This document shows, one piece after another, positions 12,862 through 27,616 of a stretch of 64,000 nt of DNA. The notes under the pieces are model-generated. The model worked only from the letters and a program-made list of their open reading frames with translations. It made no database searches and was not told where the DNA came from. Within the stretch, counting starts at the first letter, position 1. Every line of letters begins with the position of its first letter. Source of the stretch: Sporobolomyces roseus (taxonomy: Eukaryota; Basidiomycota; Microbotryomycetes; Sporidiobolales; Sporidiobolaceae); assembly GCA_016617785.1 (NCBI GenBank), contig JADILM010000006.1, positions 1,116,001 to 1,180,000 of the forward strand, written 5' to 3'. The position numbers and the translations under genes were made by a program.

Positions 12862-14458
12862 ATGAATGACCTGACTATCCATACCTTCCGCAATTCGAAA
12901 CTCGCCTCTCCAACTATCTCTCAAATCGAACAGCGACAACACCTCGCTCAACTCATCTGTCAACCTCAAACGAAGCCAGCAAAGATACATCAAACACATC
13001 CATGGACTGAGCAACATCCGATCAAACAAATTCGTCAGTTCTCTTCTCTCGTCTCCCGAAATGTCAAATCCTCACATTTTGACTTTGTTCTAGCCAATAC
13101 TCGTTCCTATTCAACAACGGTACCCTCCTCACTCTCACCTTCGAGAAGACTCCGACCGAGATCACCTTCCCCTTCCTTAGAAGATTGGCAATCCCTTTCA
13201 TCTTTCAAACATTGGTCCGCTCCATCTCCATCTCCATCTCCTCCTCCTCCCCCCGCCGCCGTACAACAACAAGGAATCCTCCGAAAACGTACGATCGATG
13301 GGAAAGCTACTGTTGGAGCGTGGAGTACTAGTAGCGGAGCGACTTTGGGAGAAGAAGAGGTTGAAAGGAAAGGGAAGAAGAAGAAAACCGTGAGGATGGA
13401 GTCACCCGCTGGGACTGCTGTTGGGGAGAGTAGTATTGGTAGAATGCGTACGAGGAAGAGTCCGCGGAGTGTAAGAGGAGTGACAGGGACGAGCGAGGGA
13501 GACGGATCGTTGAGGAGATCTTCGAGGGCGAGGGCGAAGAGTACGAAGGAATTAGTACCTGCTACTCCGGATGAGGGAGGTGAAGGAAGAGAGGGAGCGA
13601 AAGAGAAGGATCCTCGAGTGTTGACGAAGGAAAGAAAGGAGCAACCTGAATTGGGGAAAGGTGCGATCAAACGATGCATTCCACCTGTACGTCGGACTTC
13701 TTTCGCACTCTTGATGCCTTTCGTGAGACCCGACTGAGTGCAGGAATCTCTCCGATCTACAGCCATATCATCATCTGATATTGCACACCTCCCCATCTCC
13801 CTCGACTGATCCAACCCGAAAAGACACCTGCACCATACTACATTCTTTCGTCGATCCTTCCTACTTTCCTCCCATCACCACGACTCCACCGAGCTCCTCT
13901 CGCTTAACGACAATACCACCAGACATCTCTCACCTCTCACCTATCACAGCATCCTTCCTCACTGCAGGTCGACAAGGTTCCTGGCTCCTCCCCCTCTCCT
14001 CAGCACTTCCCATTCCCCACACCTCACCTCCCACCTGGTTCTCCTCCCCACCACCTCTTACCGAACCCTCCCAACCTCTCGCCTTACTACTACTAGAATG
14101 GACCGATTCTCGCTTGAAAGCACTCTGGGCGTTCCTCACCTATTTCCACAAAACTTCAACTTTCGGTCCACTCCGAACAAGTTGTATCATTTCTCCCTCC
14201 TCTTCCTCTTCATTCCCAGATTACCTCAAGATCACATTGGACGCAAACTTGGCCCTCCCGTTCAGAGCGTTATTGAGCGTGTTCTCTGTCGCTGGGGGGT
14301 TGAAAGTGGGTTCAGGGATCGCTCCGAGAAAGAAGGGAGGTGGTGGAGGATGGAGTGAGGGATTGACAAAGGAGGAGAAAACGGATAGGGACAAGTGGAT
14401 GAGGGGTAGAGGATTGGTTTGGGTCGATGAGATGGGGAGGGCTGTACTTGTCGCTTGA
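12862..14458 (+). CDS. Unrecognised Ser/Pro-rich, basic protein
   Basis: I do not recognise a family. The N-terminal two thirds is disordered, rich in Ser, Pro, Arg and Lys, with nuclear-localisation-like clusters (KGKKKKTVRM; RMRTRKSPRS) and acidic runs. A 60-nt stretch at 13034-13093 (GTCAGT...TTCTAG) looks like an in-frame intron. A second intron at 13690-13762 joins CIPP to PYHHLILHT in phase. The C-terminal part looks folded: LALLLLEWTDSRLKALWAFL, YLKITLDANLALPFRALLSV, FSVAGGLKVGSGIA, and the end LVWVDEMGRAVLVA. It is divergent from PER1 with only about 58 bp between starts, so the start codon used is uncertain. A nuclear role is a guess from composition only. Confidence 0.55.
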
Positions 14459-15835
14459 AGAGCTGTGGTTGGAAATTCTCAATTGAGTAGCGCAAAGATG
14501 AAGAGCTTGAGGAGAGTAGAGTCGACTTTGAGGGAAGAGATGGGAAACGTTTTTTGAGAGTTTCGACTGCTTGGACGAACGAGAAGAGAATGATTCGGCG
14601 GCTATAACGAGAAACGTTTGTGAGGGACTACCAAAGCTTGAGCTATGCGTCTCCTTTCTCGTGGGAGGGGAACAATCTCGGAGCTTAAAGCTTGGATTTT
14701 TTCTCGACGGAGCAGTTTAGCGACCTCTTGCACAACGGCGATTCGCCTCGGCGAGGAGGGGTCGCTCTGAGTATCCTTTCTGATGACGAATCAACTCTTG
14801 AATCGAGGGTTGAGAGTGAACATTCAAAAATTCCAAAGTTAGCGCTGTATCCTTTGGTCAAACAAAACATTTGGTCCAGAGTTCGCAAGTTTCCAGTGTG
14901 AGGCTTGACAATTCCTCCCTCTTGCTTACTTACGTCGGCTAGTCGCTTCCCCATTCACGTCCATAAGCTTCGAAGATTCGGAAATTGTAACTCTGTTCAG
15001 ATTGTAGCTGACCTCGAATATCGTCGGACGACTTAAGTTCGTATTTCCAGTCGAGCGGCATGTATAGCACTACTCCAAGTCTCCTTGAGCGTAGCGGGCG
15101 GGCGAGGAGAAGCTGTGCCAGACCGCGAACGAGTGAATGCTTTCGAACGAAGACTTCGGCTACAGATCTTGAGTTCTTCCACGAGCTATCACTCTCCAAT
15201 TAGCTCGATACACGGGCTCTGACCATCAAGCAGTGAACCGACAGCCGAACTGGTGAGGTAATCGAGCAGCGCAATCGTCGTTTGAACTTGTCTCGATTTT
15301 TTCGTAGCCGTGTCAGCGCAAAGTCAGCTCAGAATTTGAACAACTATTCGTTTCCACTGCTCCCGTTGAACCGGACCATAGAAGTCTTTCGTAGAGGCAA
15401 AAGTAAATCGTGAAGAATTGCTCAGACGAGTAAAACTCAAAGAAAAAAGGAGTAAAGGAGTAAAGAACTCGTTTTGGACAGCTAGACAGAGTGGAAAGTA
15501 GAGGTAAAGAAGGAATGTACAAGAGAAGAAGAGGGAGTGAGCGTATGATACATGTACTGTACGAAACGAAGGAGAGGGAAAATGCAGAGTTTGTGTGTAG
15601 GGTGAGAGCGCAAGAGGGGGATATATACTTAACGACAGATTGAAAACAAAAGAAAGGGGATCTATTTACTGCTGTGTGTGTGTGTGGATTGAAGGAACGG
15701 GAAAGAAAAGCGAGAGTGAGAATATTAAAGAACGGTCTTGGGGGGGTATTTTGTGGAGGAGTTTTTGAGACTCGAGGGTCGTAAAGGTGCTACTGATCTG
15801 AGACGATGACGAAAAATAACGCTGATGATACTGCT
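14459..15835. other. 1.4 kb convergent intergenic region without a clear gene
   Basis: This lies between two convergent gene ends. Its two open minus-strand frames (15199-14939 and 14954-14685) overlap and look weakly protein-like, e.g. DWKYELKSSDDIRGQLQSEQ, and a strong donor-like GTAAGTAAG sits near 14921-14929. I could not join them into a credible gene or match a family. The right end (15480-15835) is probably 3' UTR of the CBM21 gene and contains a short TG repeat at 15672-15684. Confidence 0.35.
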
Positions 15836-18800
15836 TTAGGAGGAGATGGGGGAACTTCGTTCGTCGGCGAAAGATTTCGGAGGAGTTCGACTGCCGGCTC
15901 CGCAACTCGCTAGAGGGGTGAGACGTCGAGGAGTTGGTAAACCATTCGATCCAAGTGTGGGTGAAGATGCGGCACTCGAGAGAGCAGAGGATAGTTGAGA
16001 ATCGGTGGGTGATCGAGATGAGTTGACGGACGACGAGCTGAAATCGAAGAAATCTTGTTGTGAAGAGTTGGCGGGCGCCGAGAGACCGAGGGAGGATGCT
16101 GAACCATTCGCATTCAAGTGAAAGCGGTACTAGAGAGAGGGGTTGGAGCAAAGTTAGCGACTGGTACAAGCGAAAAGAGAAGGGAGAAGTGAAAACTTAC
16201 GCGATCGAGAAAATGCGAGAATTCCATTGCGTTACTAGGTCTCGGTCCTTTCGACTTGCTCTTCTCCCCGCTGAGCTGCAACGAACCTGAAGCTGGACTA
16301 TCAGGAACGCTGGTCGCATCACTTTCCGGACTGCTGAGTAGACTGTTCATCGAATCTTCACTCCTCCTTGACGAGCTCGTTACGATCGAATCGGTACTAC
16401 TCGCACTCGGACTCCACAGCGATTCCTCGGAAGGCGGACTCGCCAAGGGAGGACTCCGAATTCGAGGGGGAGATCCGGCAGGCGAGAGAGCGGGAGAATC
16501 GGCAGGAGAAGCGAAGGGAGATGAGTCTTTGCTATCTCGGAAGGAGGGTGGCACAAGAGGAGCGTAGGTAGGTCGAGGAGATGCGAGAGGACTTGGAGGG
16601 ATATTCGTAGCGAGGTTGTTCGAACCGTGTCCTGTTGATCCGACTGGGTGAGAAGCGTACCTCACTCGAGGAGAACTTGTACCGCTGCCGTGGCCGTGAG
16701 AGACGGGAGTAGGAGTGAGATCGGATGAGCTTCGACTTGTCTCGTCTTGCTGAGGAAGAAAGTTGTTGAAGTAGGTCGAAACTGAGGGTCCGTAGTAAGC
16801 TTGATCAGGAGTGGGAACTGAAGGTTGTTGCACGCTCGAGCCGTAGAGAGTCGGCGAGTAGAATGATTTGCTTGCGAGTGCCGAGTTCGAAGAAGTTGAA
16901 GGGAGACCAAAATCGGGTTGAAGATGAGGACGAGGGGAAGCCAAGGGAGAGCCATGGGAGTTGATCACGGGAGCTTTGGAGTCGTAGGGAGAAGCCGGGA
17001 TACCACCAGTGAGGTGACCGGGATAAGCTGCCTTTTTTGAGGAGGAAGAAGAAGATAGAGTTTTGGGTCGTTGAGGGGAAGTCGAAACCGGATCGAAGAA
17101 AGCAGTCAAAGATGAGCCAGCCTGTTGTAAGGAAAGCGATCAGTCTCTCGCAAACTCGGATACAGCTGGGAAGAGAAAGCTTACTTTGGAAGGTTGTGGT
17201 GAAGATACAACGCGTTTCTCGACGGGAGGAGTGTACATCTTGAGAGCGTTCGAGAAGCTGTAGACGCTTCCTTCGGTGAGACTCCTAGAATCGAGTCGAT
17301 GAGGTCGAGCAGATCGTTGTTCCTCGACGACATCGTGAACGTCGTCGTTGTCGAAGCTGTCCTCCTTAACGAGACGATCGAGTTCTCGACGAAGGTCTGC
17401 CATTCGATCTGCCGCTTGTCCAGCATTTGTGACGCTCCAAGCTGAACGTTTTGGAGGGTTGATACCGGAGAATGCGGCGGTTCCGGAAGACCGAGGTTGA
17501 GGAGGAGGACCCTTCTTGAATTCGATTCGGTAATTCTGCCCATCGTTGTTGTCCCAAATCTCCCTTCCCGCAGTCGTGTACCTCACCACCACGAACATCG
17601 TCTTCTCCTCAATCTTCGCCAAGACGTCCTGTAGCTTGATCGTGAATACGAAACGATCCGTTCCCTGACCCATCGACTCGAGGTGATCTGCCGATACTTC
17701 GCTCACTGTCTGCCAGTGATCCATCGTGAATCGAACTGCGACCCATTTCTCGAACGCGAGGTTCTTGACTCGAGCGATTCCTCGAATCGATTTCCCGTCC
17801 GAAGCCATCTCGAGCGATTCGACGTAACAATCGTTCTCTGTCGGTGGTCGAGCTGGGAAGTTGGGAAGAACGAGCTTGACTTTGCCTGCTTGAGCCATCG
17901 CCATCGCTGGGAAAGGGAATGCTTCAGGTTCGTCCTCGGTCTCAGTCTCAACGGGACTTCCAGTTCGAGATACTGCCGCCGGTCTTTGTTGAGCGAGGAA
18001 GTGCTTGACGTGTTCGAGTTGTGTGTCGAAGTGAACGTATTTGGGACAGATCGGAGTGGCTGGAGCTGAGCGAGGCTTCGAGAAGTCGCGTCTCATTCCA
18101 TCAGTTTTGAGTGAAGGTCGAACGAGTTCTCCCGATTTCTTTCGAACCATCATAGTCGGTTTCCGTGAAGGGTGTTCATCATCGACGGTCGAGGAAGAGG
18201 TCATAGAGGAGACGGAGCCGCGAGTGCGGTGGTGGTGGAAGGGGAAAGCGTTGACTGCGTTTGCGAATTCGGTCGCGTCGGAAGCTCGAGGAGTGAGGTC
18301 GTTCTCGGGAAGGGATGCTGGCGAAGTGACTGATCTTGTTCGTTCAATGTTCAACCCTTCGTCTTGTGATGATCCTCCAGGACTTGTCGCTCCGTTCGAA
18401 TCTGCTTTCGCCGGTGTCAGAGCGAACAGCTTGACTCGTCTCGGTTGTCGTGGTAAAGCTGACGGTGAAGTCGGTGACGTTCCTCCTCCATCTCCTCCTC
18501 CTGAACTCCAGAGATACGACTTGCCGGAAGAGGAGTTGGACGCGTGCGAGGGGTCGTCAGGAGAAGCTGGTTGAACGAAGATGAAGTTGCTGGTGCTAGC
18601 AATCGGATCTGACGAATGTGATCGTTGGTGATGTCGTACAGGTCGTTTCATCTCTGCTCGAGGAGAAGCGGCTAAGGAAGGAGGTGCGGAATTTGAAGGT
18701 GAGGTCGAGGGAGGGAAAGTCGGGACATTTGGAATTGTGATCGTACCGACTGGCGATGCCGAGACGGTGGGAAGGGCGTAGGGCATGGGCGTATTCGGTG

Positions 18801-19059
18801 AAGTAGGCGTAGGGGGGAGTTGGAAGGAATGAAGGGCGAAAGGAAGACCGAGAGATTCGATCGAAGGTTTGCGAACGAGAGTGGTCGAAGCTAGTAACTG
18901 ACTAGCTAATCCGGTCTTCGAGGCGAAGGTGTAGAAGGGCGATGGAGATGTAGGCGAGGAGAGTACTGGTGAAGGGAGAGGAGAGATGGGAAGAAGTGAT
19001 AGACCTCGGGAGTTTCGCGACGACGACGGTAGAGGACTAGAGGGGGGACTCGGAAGCAT
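15836..19059 (-). CDS. CBM21 glycogen-targeting regulatory subunit of protein phosphatase 1
   Basis: Expected to bring the phosphatase PP1 (Glc7) to glycogen and so control glycogen synthase, like yeast Gac1/Pig1/Pig2. The start at 19059 opens a long Ser/Pro-rich region. CPKYVHFDTQLEHVKHFLAQ contains the PP1-docking motif K-x-V-x-F. The CBM21 domain follows: DCYVESLEMASDGKSIRGIA, RVKNLAFEKWVAVRFTMDHW, RFVFTIKLQDV and EIWDNNDGQNYRIEF (the WDNN...NY pattern is the glycogen-binding signature). The rest is disordered, with repeated SPLASPR-type segments. Two introns: one after VVSSPQPSK and one joining FLDR to YRFHLNANG. The subunit class is firm; which yeast paralogue it equals cannot be said. 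Confidence 0.88.
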
Positions 19060-21067
19060 TGTCAGTGAAACTTGTACTCGTATAACTCTGACTGGAGGTT
19101 GCGAGGAGTGGTGGGGAGGTGTTGCGAAGGCACGCGAATGAATGCTGAGGTGATCGAGTTCGCTCGGCGGAAAGGGAAATGGGATAGCTTGTGGCGCAGT
19201 CGAAGAGAGGAGTGGTAGAGTGCAGGATGGAAGACGAATAAGATAGACGCGTTACAGAAGGAGGGGCAACTCCTGGGGAAAGGGATTGGGAAACCACCTT
19301 TTGGCAGGAGAGGAGACAGAGGAAGGGGAGAGAAGACTGACCTCGCGATTTCGAATCAATGCCTTCTATGGAATGCGCTTTGATGGGAGGAGCTACTATA
19401 GGAAACGAACAGGGTCGAAAGAACAAGGTCAGCTAATCCTAGTGTTGAAAGCAAGCTGAGACCGAGATGGTCTTCATGCGCTTGATCGAAAGAGAGAGAG
19501 AGAAAGAGAGAGGTGAAGTATTGGCACTGATTCATAGAAGGAGCTTACTCAACTATTGGTTCCACTGCTTGAAGAGTAACAGTCCAAACACACAAGGGAA
19601 GTTGAAAATTCTCAGGACAGGCGATGAATCGGGGGTAAAGGGAGAGAAGAAGAAGAGTGATGGAGAAGTTGGGGTCGGTGTCAGCGGGAGCGGGGTAACC
19701 TTCTCGCTTCGATGATCCTCTTTGAGCTTGATCAGAACTCAGTCGAAAGTCAAAGTCGTTGGGTGGATAGAGATGGGAGCGAGAGAGTGCGTCGAGGTCG
19801 AGTTGGTATCTTGTTGCAGGTTGATTTTCAAGTTTGATAAAAAAAAAGTAAAATCTCGTTCCTGAATCTCAATTGTCTGCTAGTCGGGTTGATCACAGCA
19901 CTACTGCTTGTCTCTGCGTTGTCGTAAGCTGTCTGTCTGTCGAATGGGCTGTCGATGTCGAAGAGTTCGAGGATGATCCGCCCCAAGGTCGTCTCAAATG
20001 TACAGTCGAGGTCCTGTTTTGAGTCGTTGAGAAGTTTTTCTTCGACGAAGAGAGTCCTGCGAAATCTCAAAGTCAGTTTTTCGAACCCTTCATCCCCAGA
20101 CAGGCCTTCTCCAAATTGCAGCGGGGGCCATATCGATTAACACAAGGAGTCCCACTCTTCGCAAGCGACTGTCGCCTTCTCTCGAACTGCTGTTCTGCTC
20201 TTGCGACGAAAGCGTCGTCGTCAATCTGGCCGACGAGACGAGATCGTCAAGATTCGAAGGTAGGATCGCGAGAGTCTCAAGGCTTCGGCTGTCTCTCTCG
20301 TGTTAATCTCGCTCTCTCGGCTACTTACTTCCCACGCCTCTCGACAGAGTGAATGTAACGTACATATTTGTAACGACAAGACGCTAGTCGAGACGTTCGA
20401 CGTCGTAATCGCCCAACTTTGCAAGGTCGTTCCTTCATTAACTTTCGAAAGAATCGATATGAGTCTGTCTCAAGCTTTCCCTTCATTCCGTTCCGGCACA
20501 AAGTGCTCGTCCGTCTACCTTAATAATCATAGTCCACAGGCCCACGTCTACGAGTCGTACCGGCTCACCCGCAGCGCTCATGCACACCTTGAGCTCGACA
20601 AGAGGGAATACGAAACCGCAAAGAAAGCTTGAAATGAGCTGCGTAAGCATCGAATCCTCCCAGAGCAGACAGTCTTGTTACCCACGTTGCCCTTTCATTC
20701 CTCTCTCTCTGAATGCTGCTCTCGGCAGGACTGCTTCATCCGAGAAACTTCACATCCGATCAGTTTCCGACGTCCATCGACTCCTTCTCATTCGTCTGTC
20801 TGTGCTGAATGCGTTCTTGATGTCCTCGATTTAACGACAGTCGGATAGTATCAGCTGACCTGTTTCGCTCAAGTTCGTATTGACCAGGAAAGGGAAGCGC
20901 TTCGACCGAAAAGTGATCGATAGCGTGGCTAGAAATCGCGAAGTCGACTCCGTCCGAACTTCAGGCGACCTTTCGTATCACGGGATCTATTGTCAATACT
21001 TGCCCTATGTAATAGCTATTGATCAATAATAACAAACATATTACTACGAACAACGGACCGAAGTGTT
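19060..21067. other. 2 kb gap with unassigned coding-like segments
   Basis: The part 19060-19430 is probably 5' UTR and promoter of the CBM21 gene and includes an AG-rich microsatellite near 19489-19510. From about 19830 to 21000 several minus-strand segments have coding-like composition. Examples are an exon-like block at about 20229-20060 (FVARAEQQFERRRQSLAKSG), a frame ending at 19828 (VEEKLLNDSKQDLDCTFETT), and a block at about 20965-20860 (FAISSHAIDHFSVEALPFPG). I could not build one continuous in-frame gene from them. It may be an unrecognised multi-exon gene, a decayed gene or chance. Confidence 0.35.
19828..20229 (-). CDS. Possible fragment of a hypothetical gene (low confidence)
   Basis: After a possible acceptor CCAG at about 20230, a frame reads IDDDAFVARAEQQFERRRQS and continues through a Cys-containing stretch (CVNRYGPRCNLEKAC) to a stop near 20064. 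A further segment after a TTTCGCAG acceptor near 20057 reads TLFVEEKLLNDSKQDLDCTF and then TTLGRIILELFDIDSPFDRQ, ending at 19828. Codon choice (GAC, CTC, CGA, GTC) resembles the neighbouring genes. No family is recognised, and an upstream exon set with a start codon was not established. It could equally be noise in a large gap. Confidence 0.25.
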
Positions 21068-24685
<3,618 letters not shown>

Positions 24686-24982
24686 ATCCCTGAGAGATCC
24701 TTCGGAGCCAGAGCAGCTGTGTGTGAGAAGCAGGAGCAGGAACTAGATGAGAGAAGAGAGAGGGGTGCATTCAGATCCGCGGTACTCCGAAGACCCTGTC
24801 GACGCTATCAGAGCAGCATAAGTAGCAGTGTAGAGTATAGCAGGTGTCTCTGGAGGTGAAGCGAGTGATAGGAGAGAGGGAGAGCTAACCGGGACTCGTT
24901 GAATTGCCGAAACTCTCCTTCCCTTCCTCCCATTCACTTGCGACACTCCCATACAACCTAGCTAGCACAGTAGACAATAGAG
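24686..24982. promoter_or_regulatory. Shared divergent promoter region, HECT ligase / PEX12
   Basis: Only 297 bases separate the two start codons, so promoters of both genes must lie here or overlap the 5' UTRs. No specific binding site was identified. Confidence 0.5.
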
Positions 24983-26514
24983 ATGGAGTACCTGACAGAT
25001 TTATCGCATCAGAACGATCCTTATCGTCCAAGTTTGTTCGAACTCGCGGCTCAAGGTTAGTCTGCCTCTGTCTCTCCCTTCGAGGTGCATAGCTGACACG
25101 GCGAGCTCGGTAGATCAATTGAGAGATCTACTGTCACCAGTAGTCCGCTACGTTCTCTCTGTAAGTTCTCTTTCATTTCCCCCACCTCTCAAAAGTTTCG
25201 CTCATCTCTCCTCTCGATACTAGGTATTCGCACAACGCAATCCTCGCTACCTCCTCCGACTAGTCAACTCTCACGATGAGCTCTTCTCCCTCGCCATGCT
25301 CTTCGTCGAACGACACTACCTCGTCCATTACTCCGCTTCATTCTCCGAACATTTTTATGGTTTGAAACGAAGGAAGGTACTCAGCAAGGGAGGAGGAGGA
25401 GCGAGGGAAGAGAGAACAAAAGCGGCATATGAATTGACCGGGAAGAGCGATAAATTGGGGAGGAAGGAGATTAGAGGAAGTTTGGCTTTCCTCGTGAGCA
25501 TTTTCTGTCCTTCCAGTGGTCACTGCAGAAGCTTATGCTACGCGAATGTAGGTCCTATTGCCGTATCTGCGGACTAAAGCGCAAGATTGGTACGAGCGAC
25601 TAGGAGGAGGTGCAGATTCCGATTTATTCGGCGATTCCTCTCAGCGAACCTCGCTCCTGTCAATACTCAAGAACGGTTCCCTATCTCGTCGAGTGCGTTC
25701 TCATGTAGCTTTGAACCCAAACCTCACTCTGACTCTCTGTTTTGATCTCGTCTTAGGCTCGTCTGAAACTCCTCCTTCAAACCCTTTTCAAACAATCTTA
25801 CCCTTACCTAACGCTATTCTACGAGCTCTATCTACTCGTCTTCAACCTTCGCTACCTGTTCGGTAAATCTCCTCATTGGAGACCTTGGTTCAAATTGCTC
25901 GGGATCGAAGTGAGGAGAATGGGTCAAGAAGATTATGTACGTTTCCTCCCCGCTTCTCTGCACTCGCTATCCCTTGCGTTCCTGACGAGTCTTCTCTCAT
26001 GGTGTAGCAAAATCTCTCGAGCGTTCCCTCCTACTTGACGACACTCCTCGCCGCACCTCCCGCCTCACCTCCTACAACCCGACCTCCAATCCTCCTCGTT
26101 CTACGTCGTCTCCTCTCCCTCTCACCTCGGATCGCACTCGATTCGCTCAGTCTCGCACTACCAATGGCGATCTTTGGGTTCCGATTCCTCGAATGGTGGT
26201 ATTCTCCAACTGGCGGAGCAGGTCGAATCAAAGGCAAAGGAGGAAAAGGTTCTCAACCCGCTTTACGAGCTCCTACTCTCTCTCACCCGGGAACGAAGCA
26301 GAAGAAGTTTGAGAAAGGAGTTTGTCCGATTCATCGAGGAGCTATAGAGAATCCTACTGCTTTACCATCGGGTGTTGTCGCTTGCTACAAGTGCTTGAGA
26401 GGGACTGAAGAGGTAGAGGAGTATCAGGAAGGCGTGTTGGGTAAAGTGTGGATTCCGGATCTGGGGACTGGAGAGAAGGTCGAAGTTGGGAAATTGAGGA
26501 GGATTATGGGATAA
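24983..26514 (+). CDS. PEX12: Peroxisome assembly protein 12 (RING-type peroxin)
   Basis: Integral peroxisomal membrane protein of the PEX2-PEX10-PEX12 RING ubiquitin ligase that recycles the import receptor PEX5. The first exon reads [20 protein letters not shown], followed after introns by [53 protein letters not shown] and [10 protein letters not shown], the Pex2/Pex12 N-terminal signature. [40 protein letters not shown] and the FRFLEWWYS membrane segment follow. The C-terminal RING-like domain is degenerate as usual in Pex12: [19 protein letters not shown] and ACYKCL. Five introns are consistent. The insert between GLKRRK and GSLAFL is charged and not conserved. Confidence 0.95.
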
Positions 26515-26929
26515 GCGGATAGGAGTAAGTCGTACCAATGATTCCTTGTTGTAAAGACTAGCGCAACATACCCAGAATCTCTCTCTCTCTGATGCGAGTT
26601 CCGGCACGCGAGACGTAGCAGTGAACGAGCATCGATTGACCCGGAATTCTATGCCTTCGAATTCCGTTCGAGCGGCGACTCGGAGTCACAGCAGCAAGTC
26701 TCAGCCACCTGTTCCTGGTCAGCCCTCTTCGGTGCCCTCGATTTCTACCTCAACAAGCTTCCTGATGGACCACTCGAGAATGGAGTGAATATGGATGGCA
26801 TGCTCGGAGAAATCCCTCGGAAACTTCTAAGGTCTCTTCCGTTTTTGTCTTTAGTTTTCTCTCCGGTCGTCTTCAGTATCAGTGATTCGAGGATAGGGAA
26901 GGAAATTGTCAAATCAAACAAAGTAGTTT
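26515..26929. other. Convergent intergenic region PEX12 / COA8
   Basis: The 415 bases separate two gene 3' ends. The plus-strand open frame here is antisense to the end of COA8 and carries no domain. Nothing else is seen. Confidence 0.4.
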
Positions 26930-27616
26930 TCAGTAGTTTTGCGAATCTCGAATTGAGCCAGTTGCAAACCACACTGCCCAATTCCATCTCGCTCTTCTCA
27001 TCATATCCCTCACGGCTAGCCCGATCAATTTGGCCTGCATCCTCCACAGCTTCGTGTTGTACTCCTGATAAACCCTTTTTGTCCTCGCCAAATGCTCCGC
27101 ATAGAAAGGTGCCAAATCCACGTCTTCACCCTTTCCAGATCCTGCTTCTCCTGGTGATGTCGAGATTGCTGGGTGCGAAGCGACGTAGATGTCTCGCGAT
27201 TGGAGGAATTGAGTATTCATTCGAACCCAGAAATCTTGGTTGAAATTGTCGAACCGGTAACGAGCTAATCGATATTCGAGATCTTCGGAATGTAGCTTTT
27301 GTTTCAGACGAGATAGTCGCTGTTGTTTTGGGGAGAGGGAGAGGGAGGATGAAGGGAATTCGGAGAGGGAATAGGGATGAGGATTCGAAGTTGTTGGGGA
27401 TGGAGGTGAATCGGGATCAAAGGAGCTGGCCCAGGTGGAAGGGTTATGAAGAGAGGGGAAGAGCGGTGCGTAGTAGACTGGTCGAAGATTCGAAAGAGGA
27501 CAAGGAGGACCAATGAGATCCCGAGCGGGAGGGATATTCGAATAGGATGAAGGGCGAACTCGTCGACGAGGGGTTTTGGCGGGAAGTGAGGACAGTAGGG
27601 AGCGAGTTGAGTTCAT
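26930..27616 (-). CDS. COA8: Cytochrome c oxidase assembly factor 8 (APOPT1/COA8 family), mitochondrial
   Basis: Predicted mitochondrial matrix protein that supports or protects assembly of cytochrome c oxidase. A single 228-codon exon begins with a basic, Arg/Ser-rich leader that looks like a mitochondrial presequence (MNSTRSLLSSLPAKTPRRRV). The family core follows: DLIGPPCPLSNLRPVYY, EYRLARYRFDNFNQDFWVRM, NTQFLQSRDIYV, FYAEHLARTKRVYQEYNTKL and ARWNWAVWFATGS. The N(x)DFW...N and YNxxLW-like patterns and the RWNWAVW end match APOPT/COA8 proteins. The last nine residues lack the usual basic tail, so a small 3' exon could be missed. Assignment by motif recall, not by search. Confidence 0.75.
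   Translation of the reverse strand: MNSTRSLLSSLPAKTPRRRVRPSSYSNIPPARDLIGPPCPLSNLRPVYYAPLFPSLHNPSTWASSFDPDSPPSPTTSNPHPYSLSEFPSSSLSLSPKQQRLSRLKQKLHSEDLEYRLARYRFDNFNQDFWVRMNTQFLQSRDIYVASHPAISTSPGEAGSGKGEDVDLAPFYAEHLARTKRVYQEYNTKLWRMQAKLIGLAVRDMMRRARWNWAVWFATGSIRDSQNY

Noticed and set aside
13107..13814. 235-codon minus-strand open frame
   Set aside because: Antisense to the Ser/Pro-rich gene at 12862-14458; the sense strand has phase-consistent introns and a better ending.
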